Assembly (NCBI RefSeq): GCF_042242105.1
Contig: NC_092028.1
Location: 8,975,338 to 9,039,337, forward strand
DNA from: Pempheris klunzingeri
Lineage: Eukaryota; Chordata; Actinopteri; Acropomatiformes; Pempheridae
Direction: 5' to 3'
Length of the DNA: 64,000 nt
Shown: piece after piece, positions 37,879 to 56,935 of the stretch
Position numbering within the stretch: position 1 is the first letter of the stretch
Layout: the number at the start of each line of letters is the position of its first letter
Made by a program: the position numbers and the translations under genes
Notes under the pieces: model-generated
The model's database searches: none
Told to the model about the DNA's origin: nothing
The model's input: only the letters and a program-made list of their open reading frames with translations

Positions 37879-39976
37879 GTCCATGCTGTGCAGGAGGACG
37901 GCAGTGTTATGTAGGACTTTAAAGGGGATTTCCTCTCCAAAAAGTGTACTTTCTGCGAGCGGGCTCCTCCTGCAGACAGCGTCCTACAACCCCAGACCTT
38001 TAAGACTGAACCTCCGTGACCCGTACATCCCGGACAAGGAGAGCGAGAAGACGCCGGAGTGGCAGAAGACGGCCCGGTACGACCGGAAGCTGTTCGGCCG
38101 CTATGGTTCCAAGTCGGGCATCGACCCTGCGTCGCTGTGGCCCAGCCACGAGCAGCTGGACAAGATCATCGCGGAGGAAAAGGAGTGGCACCCTCCGTTA
38201 ACGGTGGTGCTGGCGAACATCGAGGCCAAGGAGAAGCAGGAAACAGAAAAGCGGCTGGCTAAGTAAGTCATGCTACTGCGGCTAGTGCGTCCATTATCGG
38301 ACACCCCAGTCTGTTTACGCACAGCTCTGCACTGTGCACCAATGTCACCTGTCAGGTATTACCATCATGCATTGGTGTGTTTATGCAGAGGTTGAAGAAG
38401 TGCTCTGTCACAAGCAAAAGCCATGCATTAATGTGTTTATTTATTTCTACTGAAGTATGATAGTACTGACATTAGAATATACTTACCTAAAGCAAAAGTA
38501 GCTTCTCTTTCATGCAGAATGGCCCATTTCAGAATAATGTATATTGGATTATAATTATTTATGCACTTAGATTGTGCAAAAGACTTTCATACAGCCTATG
38601 TTTACGAATTAATCTGCATCACTTTAATGATGTGGCAGTAAAGAAAGTGAATTTCCTTGGAATCAGTTAAGTTCAAAACTGTAGTTAAGTACAGTACTTG
38701 AGTAAATATACTAAATATACACATCCAGCTCCAAGTACAGGTGGACACTGATGGAGAAGGATGATGGATGAGAGCCAACTTCAGCCATCTAGTCATTCAC
38801 AGAGCTTTAGAGAAAGTTTTATGCCGTTTAATTGTGATATTTTAGACGCCTACAGCTAAAATATTTTATCACTCAGAACATTGATTTGAAATATGATTTA
38901 GAGCCTGGACACTTTTGCGGAAGTGTTAAGTAAAGATGGTAAACATAATCAATTAAAAGGTTAGTCCAGCAATTCAGTTTTGCATCTCCATGTACTTAGA
39001 ACTCAGAAGAGTCAAAAATGAAGCAGCTGAGGCAGAGGTATCCTGACTCTTACATTTCCCACAATGCAACTGTTTTTAGTTGCATTGCCAATTAAGTTGG
39101 CTGTCAACACACTTTGTGTCATTTCTGTTAAAGATCAATCTGCTGATTGTTTCTGGTATAGTTAAAACTATTAAAAAAAATCTGAAAATAGTGAGATCTG
39201 TTTCCCAGAGTCCCCGGTGGTCCCTCTAAATGTCTTGTTTGGTCTGACTAATGTTCAAAAATATTCATTTCATCTTCACATAAAACGAAAGAAGAGCAGG
39301 AAGTCTTTAGAAATGAGAAGGTACAAATAGAGAATTGTCATTTTCCTGTCAGTTGAGTAATTGTATGGTGTACATGACGGTTGTGTTGGGGCTACAGTTG
39401 CAAATTTACATTGATGTCAACGCCAGTGTTAATGTCATTATGTGTGTGTAGAGGTGTTTACATTTGTGTAAATACAATGATTATGTTGAGAACCAAATAA
39501 ACACGATAGTAGAGCGAGGGAATCATAAGGGGGTTATTATAATAGATCCTGTGAGGAACATGAACTGCACCATATTTTATGGCAATCTAATAGTTGTCGA
39601 GACATAATCTGAACAAATCTGCCATCATACAACTATGCACCACATTAACATCTGTTAAACTAATCTTTTCTATTTCCTTTGCAGAGAGAAACTCATAGCA
39701 GCTAACGTGGCCAAAATGCCCCAGATGATCGCTGACTGGCGCAGAGAAAAGCGTGAAACCAAACTCAAGCTAAAGGAGGAGAAAGCTCGCCGTGCAAAGT
39801 TGCTGGCTGAGGCCAGAGAGCGTTTTGGCTTTGCAATGGACCCCCGCAGCCCCAAGTTCCTGGAAATGGTTGCTGAAATAGAAAAGGAAGAGAAGAAGAA
39901 GAGGAAACTAATGAAACGCAGACTGAAAGAGGAGAAGGCGGCAGCCCCTGTCACACCTCCTGATGCCTCCTCGTAG
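37871..39976 (+). CDS. gadd45gip1: GADD45G-interacting protein 1 / mitoribosomal protein mL64 (CRIF1)
   Basis: Two coding exons: 37871-38262, donor GTAAGT after the split codon AA|A, and 39685-39976 after tttgcag. Together they encode 227 residues, against about 222 in mammals. The protein is a component of the mitochondrial large ribosomal subunit near the exit tunnel, needed for synthesis and insertion of OXPHOS proteins; nuclear roles with GADD45 proteins are also described in mammals. The first 40 residues are Arg-rich, hydroxylated and lack acidic residues, like a matrix targeting peptide. The family core follows (LRDPYIPD; TARYDRKLFGRYG; SGIDPASLWPS), then a long charged helix in the second half (KEKLIAANVAKMPQMIADW and later KKKRK basic cluster). 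The start ATG is in the YY1 motif, and no in-frame ATG is better placed. Exon 1 is CpG-rich and so probably constitutively expressed. The 1.4-kb intron holds two dispersed-repeat copies. Confidence 0.97.
38676..38760 (+). repeat. 3' fragment of the CAGTGGTGGAA MITE family
   Basis: gtacagtacttgagtaaata matches the end of the element at 13.8-14.3 kb. It lies in the gadd45gip1 intron. Confidence 0.5.
39005..39085 (-). repeat. Dispersed repeat A, copy 3 (fragment)
   Basis: tatcctgactcttacatttc followed by ccacaatgcaact is the reverse complement of the family core. It lies in the gadd45gip1 intron. Confidence 0.55.
39125..39345 (+). repeat. Dispersed repeat B, copy 3
   Basis: tctgctgattgtttctggta, ctaaatgtcttgtttggtct and aagaagagcaggaagtcttt correspond to the same family. 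It lies in the gadd45gip1 intron. Confidence 0.5.
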
Positions 39977-40258
39977 TCTTGGACTGTCATTTCACACATG
40001 AATAACTGTCGGGTCCAGGTCTCAATGTTTCTGAGATGGAAGACGCGCCGCGTAACACAATTCAGTGGAATGGCTGTTTTAAGTGTATCTTAATAACAGT
40101 TTAATCCTTGTGTTGTGTTAACTGACAGCATCTGTAAAGACCTGGATTAAAGAAACCCCATGCATGTTTTTCCTTCCTTCTGTAAAAAAACTTCATCCAG
40201 AGTTGTTTAAGCATATGTTAATTTTTCACAATCCCTTTATGTATTAACCTATCACTGA

Positions 40259-40264
40259 AATAAA
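40259..40264 (+). terminator. Probable gadd45gip1 poly(A) signal
   Basis: AATAAA, 283 nt after the gadd45gip1 stop codon. An alternative ATTAAA lies at 40146-40151. The canonical hexamer is preferred, giving cleavage near 40280. Confidence 0.6.
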
Positions 40265-40382
40265 TTAATATCTGTACAGACTTTTTGTCTGAAATATTTT
40301 TTAAGGAAAATGCAAGATGGCAAACAGGTCGTTTCAAATTTAGTTATAATTACAGACAAAACACAGATGTTCATATGTCAAA

Positions 40383-40388
40383 TTTATT
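40383..40388 (-). terminator. Probable ttc39a poly(A) signal
   Basis: TTTATT on the plus strand is AATAAA for ttc39a, about 720 nt beyond its stop at 41109. It faces the gadd45gip1 signal at 40259, so the two 3' ends would be roughly 85-110 bp apart. Confidence 0.5.
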
Positions 40389-41108
40389 TATGCAAAAATA
40401 ATCTGTACTTTCAAAAGAATGTGTCCAGATCTGTCTAAACACTGAGTTCTGATTAAGTCTCACCACTTCACCATGCTTTAGCTGTTGGGCGTCGTATGCT
40501 TGTATGCATTTCCTGTGCAGCCTTACAGAACGCAGTTACCTGCAATGCACAGTCAGGGTGCACAGAGCACTGGGTCAAACATTTCTATAAGTCAGTTCAC
40601 TATTTCTTAAATTTGGCTCTAAAGCAATTGCGTCTATTTTTTTGCAGTTGTGTGTGAAATACGATAAACACCTTAAAATACTGTCATCCCAAAACATCAC
40701 ATTATGCCAAAGTTACTTAATTATGTAATAATCATGTAAAGCTCTGTCAATACAGTAAAATAATTTCTATACGTTTCATTAAGTTATAAAATTCCTTACA
40801 TTTTATATTTATAGTCGCTTTCAATCAATTGTTGATTAAATGTAGTGTCCTTTAATTATCAGTGTAAACAATAAAAACATTGTCCATACAACAAAATGTC
40901 CACTTGACACTTAAATATAATATTCTAACAGGTTATACCTTCATCCAGGGATGTGTTTGTGCAGACTGTGACACAAATTCCTTAAAGGGGTATACCTAAA
41001 CAAAGTGATAAAATACCCAAGATGCACTTGTTGAAAATGCATAAAAACTGGGCATCAAGCTAAAACATCCAGTGTGACGAGCCTTTCCAGTCATGACGAA
41101 ATGTCCTC

Positions 41109-50258
<9,150 letters not shown>

Positions 50259-50498
50259 GTTTGCCATCGTTCCGGGCGGCGTGCCCCAACACCTGTTAGG
50301 AACTCAGCGGGTCTCTTAGCTGACAAGTAATGTTGCATTCACGACTTGATCTGTAAAAAAAAAAAAAAAAAACAACAACACGCTGTCAAAACGAAACTGA
50401 TCGCATATAAATTTCTAAGCTCCTGTGGGAGAAGTTAAAGCGCTCATCTGAGTGGATCCGAACAGATTGAGCGAGAGACGCGCCTGACTCCTCCTCTG

Positions 50499-50506
50499 TG
50501 ACGTCA
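50499..50506. promoter_or_regulatory. Palindromic CRE upstream of ttc39a
   Basis: Perfect TGACGTCA, 241 bp upstream of the ttc39a ATG, in a short CpG-containing stretch (about 50470-50520, including gagacgcgcctgac). This is a plausible CREB/ATF-responsive proximal promoter. The same octamer occurs in the gadd45gip1 promoter. Confidence 0.5.
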
Positions 50507-50519
50507 CTGCCACGCACAC

Positions 50520-51440
50520 ATCACAGGGTGAATCACAGGATCAGGTGGGGAGCATCTCTCCTCATCTTCATTAGGTTCGTGTGAAGTACTGTTACTGTGC
50601 TGGAGGAGGCACAGAAAGTAGTTAGTAATTATTTACTGATAGAAAATTAACGAGTAGTTAATTTGGTGTCACTCAGCAGCTCATTCAAAACAAAGAGGTC
50701 TGTGAGCACTGTCAGGTCACATGTAGTGTTCCACTAAAGCCACTTGATGGCCCTGTTGTCTTATTGGTTCAAATAAATAAAATGAAAAAAAACATGGCTG
50801 AGAAATTGGCAGGTGCTTGTGTTGTCAGAAGTATTTCAGCATGCCATGTTTCAGGAATTACTCAAATACTATAATATAATAATTCTAATTATAATAATAA
50901 TTGGATTTTAAAAACATATTTCTTTCAGAAAAGACAGTATTTGTGTGATTATCTCAACTATTCCGGTTACTTCTTGTCAAGTGTATGCAGTAGCACTGTG
51001 TACTTCACCATCATCACTCAGCTGTGTTATTTTGCACAGAAACCCACATAAGCGTGAGCAGGGATTAAAGTTGGGTCGCCTGATTTCCTCGGCAGTTTTA
51101 AAAGTTGAGTGCACCATTGAGCCCAATTCAACTTCCTTATGTTCTATGCATGCATGACAAATGAAGCTGATTCTGATTACTGTGCAAATTCAAATATCTA
51201 TGTAATGAACCGTGTCTCTTTGATCATTAAAGTAACTTACATGAAAACAAAATAAGGCAACATATAGTCATGATAAAAATATCGCTTATTGTACAGCTAC
51301 AGTTACTTAAGTTACTGTTGCTTTGGCCTTTACATTAATCTCTATTTTATATAGGAATTAGAACTTCAATATATTGTGAGTGTAAATACAACTAAAAACA
51401 TTTTGGGGTGATGTATATTAATATTTGGTGTGTGTTTTAA
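50520..51440. other. Upstream flank of ttc39a, nothing recognised
   Basis: AT-rich sequence with no splice-flanked open frame, no tRNA-like structure and no clear repeat beyond short AATA runs. It ends where the LINE endonuclease fragment begins. Confidence 0.5.
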
Positions 51441-51449
51441 CCATATTTA

Positions 51450-51998
51450 ATGAAAGAACCAAGGTGGGAGGCTGATTTTGCTGATTTTTGGATTTTGCTG
51501 TTGACGATCTACCGTCAGGATGTTGGACTGTTGGCAGTCGCTCTCATACCTTATTATGTACAGAGGGAGTTTTCTCACATCGCCGCCATTGTCGTTTACA
51601 TTCAGCCACGGGCCAGGCGTGGAGCAGACGCCACCCACAACGCTGTTGTGAAGATACAGACCCAGCACCCTGATGCATTCATTGTGACATCAGGAGATTT
51701 GAATCATGTCGGCCTGAGCTGCCGTCTGATTGGCTTTTCACAGTATGCCTACTGTCCCACAAGGGAAGACAGGACGCTTGATCTGCTGTATCTGAGGCAC
51801 ACACCGCTTCAGCCCTTCCACCACTTGGCAGATCAGATGACACCCTGGTCTGCAGGTGGTCTGCAACCACCTGCACATTCAGGAAGTGGACACCAGAGGC
51901 CGTGGATCACCAGTGACATTAAGACACTCCTCAACCTTGTTGGGCCCACTGAAAACTACAGAGCCACCACACAGGCTTGGGCTTTTGGCTTCCTCTGA
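51450..51998 (+). pseudogene. LINE (L2/CR1-like) endonuclease-domain fragment
   Basis: A 182-residue open frame whose middle resembles the apurinic endonuclease domain of L2/CR1-type fish LINEs: REFSHIAAIVVYIQPRA, then a region with PDAFIVTSGDLNHVGL and CPTREDRTLDLLYLR. It begins mid-domain, ends where homology should continue into the RT, and degenerates after about residue 125. Treated as retrotransposon debris, not a host gene. It lies upstream of ttc39a, plus strand. Confidence 0.8.
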
Positions 51999-52077
51999 CC
52001 CACACACCTCTGACTGGCCTCCATTTTGTCTCCATTTGGTTCTCCCACCTTTTGTAGTCCTCCATCTTACCTTCTTA

Positions 52078-52128
52078 TACATATTCACACCCACTCATAC
52101 ACACACACCCACACACCCACACACACTC
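52078..52128. repeat. Interrupted CA-rich microsatellite
   Basis: CACA/CTCA-type repeats between the two LINE fragments. Confidence 0.8.
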
Positions 52129-52439
52129 TATTGTTCTTTGGCTTGGCACATTTAGTTCGACTGTTGATTTTGCTATGTTTTAACAAATGTTTTAATAAAG
52201 ACGCTGTCTTCTTGTACAAGAGTGAATACTGCCACCCTCTACTCAGCACAGAACTCTGAAATCCTCCAACTAGCTGTCAATATAGTAACTTTGGTGGTTA
52301 ATTATTAATCATGATACCAACCAGATAGTTCAGTTAACAAGGTGGTGCCCCAGTCCAGGTGGACTTTACAGTAAAACACATTAATCAATATAATTATTAA
52401 TTATCTTTGGTAATTATTAATTATTTCCAATAGCCAAAT

Positions 52440-52960
52440 TGGCCCAGAAATGGTGCAAACCACAACGTTACTTTGGTGCCAGTGTTTGACACGAAGTACT
52501 GAGCACAACACCCTCCTTCACTTCCTGGATCACAGATTGTCAGGCTGGGGGGCACAGGGGCTCCACAGTCTCGCTCCTGTTCACTCTTTACACCTAGGAC
52601 TTTAAATTAGCTTTGAGTCCTTAACATTGAGTCCTGCCACATCCAGAAATATTCTGATGACACAGCTATTGTGGTGCGTGTGAGGAAGGGACAGGAAGGG
52701 GAGTACAGGGGCCTGAACACCTCCAAGACCAGGGAGATGGTCGTGGACTTTCGCAGGTCTAAGCCCCCACCTCACCCAGTCAGCATTCGAGGAAAGGACT
52801 TTGAGGTGGTGCAATCCTACAAATTCATGCTGCAGTCTGCTGAGGAGGCAGCAGGACAGCTGAGAACTGGAGAGATGCACACATGCTGCAGGCCATCATG
52901 GACAATGTCAGCCACCCTCTCCACCCTCTTCTTTTGATTGTCCCTTTTGCCTCAGATTTA
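52440..52960 (+). pseudogene. LINE reverse-transcriptase fragment
   Basis: Translating across frames gives pieces of a LINE RT: a SLLFTLYT-like stretch near 52570-52595, KYSDDTAIVV (the YxDD catalytic box, with S for A) near 52650, and KTREMVVDFRRSKPPPHPVS followed by IRGKDFEVVQSYKF near 52720-52830. Frameshifts and deletions disrupt it. With the endonuclease fragment at 51,450, in the same orientation, it probably represents one decayed L2-like copy that has lost the central part. Confidence 0.75.
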
Positions 52961-53734
52961 CCTACAGGAATGTCAATGATCTCATAATTCAGAGCCTGCT
53001 TTGCTAAAGCATCGAAAGTTTCATTGCCCTGGTATTTGGTGATTATTTAGCATTTTTTCCAGGCTACAGACCCCAAGAGCTTTTGCATACATAGAAACCC
53101 AAAGCATCTCAGTTTCTCATTGTTTTCTCACCATGTGGAGGGATCCTTTAGAAAACAAAACATAGACAGGGAAGAGTAGAGGCACTATTGTGCACAGCAT
53201 CTAAACGCACCCATATGTGACAACCTGAAAGAAACCTCTTTATCAATTTACTTAAAAAATATATCAATATATATCAAAGATAGAAACACTTGGTTTGTAC
53301 TACAACTTTTAGCCCTGAGATATAATGATCTAATAAGACGTGCACACTTCACACACTAACAGGCAGTCAGACAGTGTTTGTTGATTTATTGTAATATGTT
53401 GTTTTGAGTTGAATGATGTTTTTTAGGCATTGGAGAAGTTAATGAAAAAGACTTGAATGACATAAAACAACCCTTTATTAACGGTTTATTAACAACCTGA
53501 CATCTCCAAAGTTGTTTTTATGAAAGGCTTATAACAGATCTATAAGTAATTGATTTAATAACAGTTAGTTATACAGCTTATAAACCTTTTGTGAAGGGTG
53601 CCTTACAAGAAAGTGGTACTGTGCACCACGAATACGTCCTAATATTAATTTGTTTTGAGCTCTGTAATGGGATATATTGTAGGTGTGCACCTGTTTCTAG
53701 TCCCCTCAGCAAATTGCAAAATGAAAGTGCAAGA

Positions 53735-54405
53735 AGGAATTAAAGCTGCAAGTAGCGTTGGAGGGTTGTGCCCCGGCTACGTCCTGTTGCCGGACACTGA
53801 CCTTTCCCTGCGGCTCAGGTTTTTGACAGTGCATGAAGAAGTTACATGTCACTTCCTGTGTCCCCTATGAGGCACTGTTTCATAGCGAGACACTGAAATT
53901 TGACAGCTTGCCACGCCCACACTGTTAAAGTTTTGTAGAGACTTAACTTTTCATCGTTAATGTCTTTTCTACCAGCTGACCAAGTTTGAAGTGTATCGCT
54001 TCAACCCCCTCGGACTAGTTCTTTCATTTATGACCCCTGTAAATCGCCAAAATGTACGGAAGATCCAATATGGCCGACTTCCTGTTGGGTTTAGGTCATC
54101 GCTCCAAGAGACTTTTTTGTACATCTTGAAGAGATACATGAACCCACCAAATTTTGTACATGTACATAAAACACAGTTCCGGGGCTTGAAATTAGGGGGC
54201 GCTATGGAGCCATTTTGCCTCGCCCATTTGCAAGACACATAAAATATGTAATTTTTCACCACGACTGATGCGTGTGCAAAGTTTCATGTGTTTTTGTGTA
54301 TGTTTAGGCCCTCAAACTTGCAATTTATTTCGGATGCATTTCCTTACATTTCAATAGGGTCCTCGCACCGCTTGGTGCTCGGGCCCTATTAAAGTGACTC
54401 CTCCT
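53735..54405. repeat. Teleost dispersed repeat with terminal hairpin
   Basis: Starts with a 'gaattaaagctgcaagtagc' motif and ends with 'tcgcaccgcttggtgctcgg' and 'gccct', containing attagggggcgctatgg internally. This is a very abundant fish interspersed repeat whose copies end in a stem-loop (gggtcctcgcacc / ggtgctcgggccc). The open frames within it are fortuitous. It lies between ttc39a and tspan1. Confidence 0.75.
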
Positions 54406-55021
54406 GGTGCCCATAAAAGCTCCAACACACCCTGAAATGAACAACCCAGTTCCTTTTTGTGACACTGAGTTGAAAGTATAGTCTGTCATCTTGTGGACAG
54501 GAAGTGTAATTACAGTCTATGAGATGGCACCAAATGCTGTCAACTCCCCAACAAAGACAAATGTAAGGGGAACTTTTTTTTATTAAATAGTCCCCTATTG
54601 GTGCACATCCACAACACATTACATCGAGGTGTTCAGCAACATATCAACACTTAAGGGTTCAGGTTCTGATTATAGCCATAGCCACTACTCTAACCCTACT
54701 GCTGACATTAGACATTACAAAAGGATTATCAGCAAAAACTACTCACAGTATCAAAAGTTGCTCTGGGAAAAGTCCCCTGTGACTAATTAGATTGTTAATA
54801 CCAATAGTGATTCATCAACAGACGATAAAAACACAGGTGAGATACACAAATCTATGTTCATGTATTGGTCTCTTCTCAAATCTTTGCTGCTATTTGTTGG
54901 ATGATTGTGCCGTTTTGGGCCTTAAAAAGTTATTGAAGGTGGACAAAATGGTTGGCATCCATTAGCTGAATATTTAACATTTTATTTTAAAAGCTTTTCA
55001 TATATTCTTTTAGGTGAAATC

Positions 55022-55132
55022 TTCATCTGTAAAGTAACCAGTAGCCACTGCTGTGGTGGGGTAAAAAGAGTACAATATTTCACCCTGAAATGTACTGGAG
55101 TAAAAGAAACTGGAAATACTTAAATAAAGTAA
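55022..55132 (+). repeat. Internal fragment of the GTGGTGGAA MITE family
   Basis: Motifs such as gtaaaaagagtacaatattt, gaaatgtactggagtaaaag and ggaaatacttaaataaagta match the inner part of the element at 13,785-14,312. Confidence 0.6.
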
Positions 55133-55139
55133 CAGAACA

Positions 55140-56110
55140 AGAAGGCCAACTTATATTAGTATAGTTTTCCACCATATTAATAAATGTGGAACAGACAGTG
55201 GAAAGCCTGTAGTGCCTCCCTGTGGTTGAACATTATGAATCTTATTTTAGACTCACCTGCTGTAGCCTCACCTGGTCCTTGATATTTGTGTGTCCATGTG
55301 GGGAAAATGATTATATTAACAGTTGTTTCTTAGTGTTTCTTAGACACTGTCTGGACTAGTGTGACGCAGTTGTTAATTGCGAGTAATTTCAGTTTCACAG
55401 TTTTCTTTACTTTTAACAAAGTGGCTTCATTTGGAGTTACAGTGTGGTTAATATCCTCTGGTAATATTTGAGCTCCCGTAGATTTAATAATACTTATACA
55501 CGGCTAATGTTCTCATAGGTTAATGTCAAGGTTAGCCAAACAAAGTTAATATTCCTTTCTGAGTTATATTTGAGTCTTGAAGCCACAGTGTGGCCCGTGC
55601 TGTGTCATGTTTTACTTTCTTTGTTCACACTACAAACGAGATAACGTTATCTGTTCTTTTTCTAGCAAGAATTACATTTAAATCTCCGCGTCAACCAGCG
55701 ATAACAAAGGCCAACAAAGGATGACTATGGAAACATAAACTGTGCAGCGGCCCCCACATGGTCCCTGGGATATGAAGCAACCCCACGGTGAGCACTATCA
55801 TCAGTCACAGGTAGTACACATTATACACAGGGCAGTCTGGTTAGCTTAGTGTTGCCATGAAAAGATGAATTTGAATCAATTTTGTGAGGTGATATATAAT
55901 AAATTCATGTTTGTCCAACAGTTGCATTCAGCAAATTGGTTTACTGTGATTATGAACCGTACCCAATGCCCATTTTTATTTACAGGAACATTATTATTTA
56001 CATTATTTGTATTATGAATCTACAGGGACTAAATACTTTAATGCAGGGTTTATGGGCAGACAAAAGATGTCATACAACCTACATGTTAGACATTATGAGA
56101 CAAAATCATT
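55140..56110. other. Gap between repeats and tspan1 3' end, nothing recognised
   Basis: No supported gene. The short ORF at 55936-56124 has no family resemblance and overlaps the likely 3' flank of tspan1. Part may be tspan1 3' UTR if the distal poly(A) signal near 55976 is used. Confidence 0.45.
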
Positions 56111-56114
56111 TAGA

Positions 56115-56120
56115 TTTATT
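56115..56120 (-). terminator. Possible tspan1 poly(A) signal
   Basis: TTTATT on the plus strand (AATAAA for tspan1), about 820 nt beyond the stop codon at 56936. Another candidate lies near 55976. No transcript evidence is available. Confidence 0.35.
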
Positions 56121-56935
56121 GTGACAGTGCTGCTGCTTGGCTCACATAAGCAGACTGCTTCTTGGTGACTTGATCATGTTAGCTTAGCAGCAGCCTGCTG
56201 AATGGTACTATGGCTGATGGTTGCTAAATTCACCATTAAAAGGTTACGCTTTACACTGAAAATCAGTGTCCCAAAAATTGCCTTTTCTTTTATTCCACTA
56301 TGAATAGAAGATTGAGTTTTAGCTACTTTTTTTATCAGCAGTTTGTAGGTTCTCCTCACCCTTCAAAACCTCTGTACGAAGTCACACATGCACGCAACCA
56401 ACTCAAAAACTCACCAGGGTCTAGAAATACTTCGCACTTCATTTCAAAACTGATCGGCATACAACATACATACAAATAATGTACCATTTCTGTTGCTATT
56501 TTACAAGCTGCGTCATGGCAACGACATTAACAACAGTGCTTGTGTGTCCAGCATCCCAGCCATTGTTACATTATCACAATGCATACAGTTATTGTCATGA
56601 CTGTCATCAACTGGCCATGTGTTACAGGCATTAGCACTGTTTGACATTTAAAATAATCTCCGATGACAGTGTGTGTAGCCAGTTTTACAAAGTGTAGTGT
56701 TCTTAAGAAACAGATAGAGTACATTCATACGCGGGATCTATTAGATAGATTTAAATGTAGTAAAAATAGATTTGTTATGTGATTCTGATTGCACAAGGTG
56801 TGACTTTAACTGTCTTCAATGGTGAGGCAGTTTTGCAAGATAAAGGCATAGCCCTTCACTCCTCATGAGGCAATATAGGAAGTAGAAAGGCTGCAGTAAT
56901 TAAAGTGATCCTTGTTAGCCCTTTGCCAGTCGCTG

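Noticed and set aside
38000..38322. Overlapping open frames on both strands in gadd45gip1 exon 1
   Set aside because: Shadows of the GC-rich real coding exon.
53991..54262. Opposing 83- and 97-codon open frames
   Set aside because: Both fall inside a dispersed repeat known to be noncoding.
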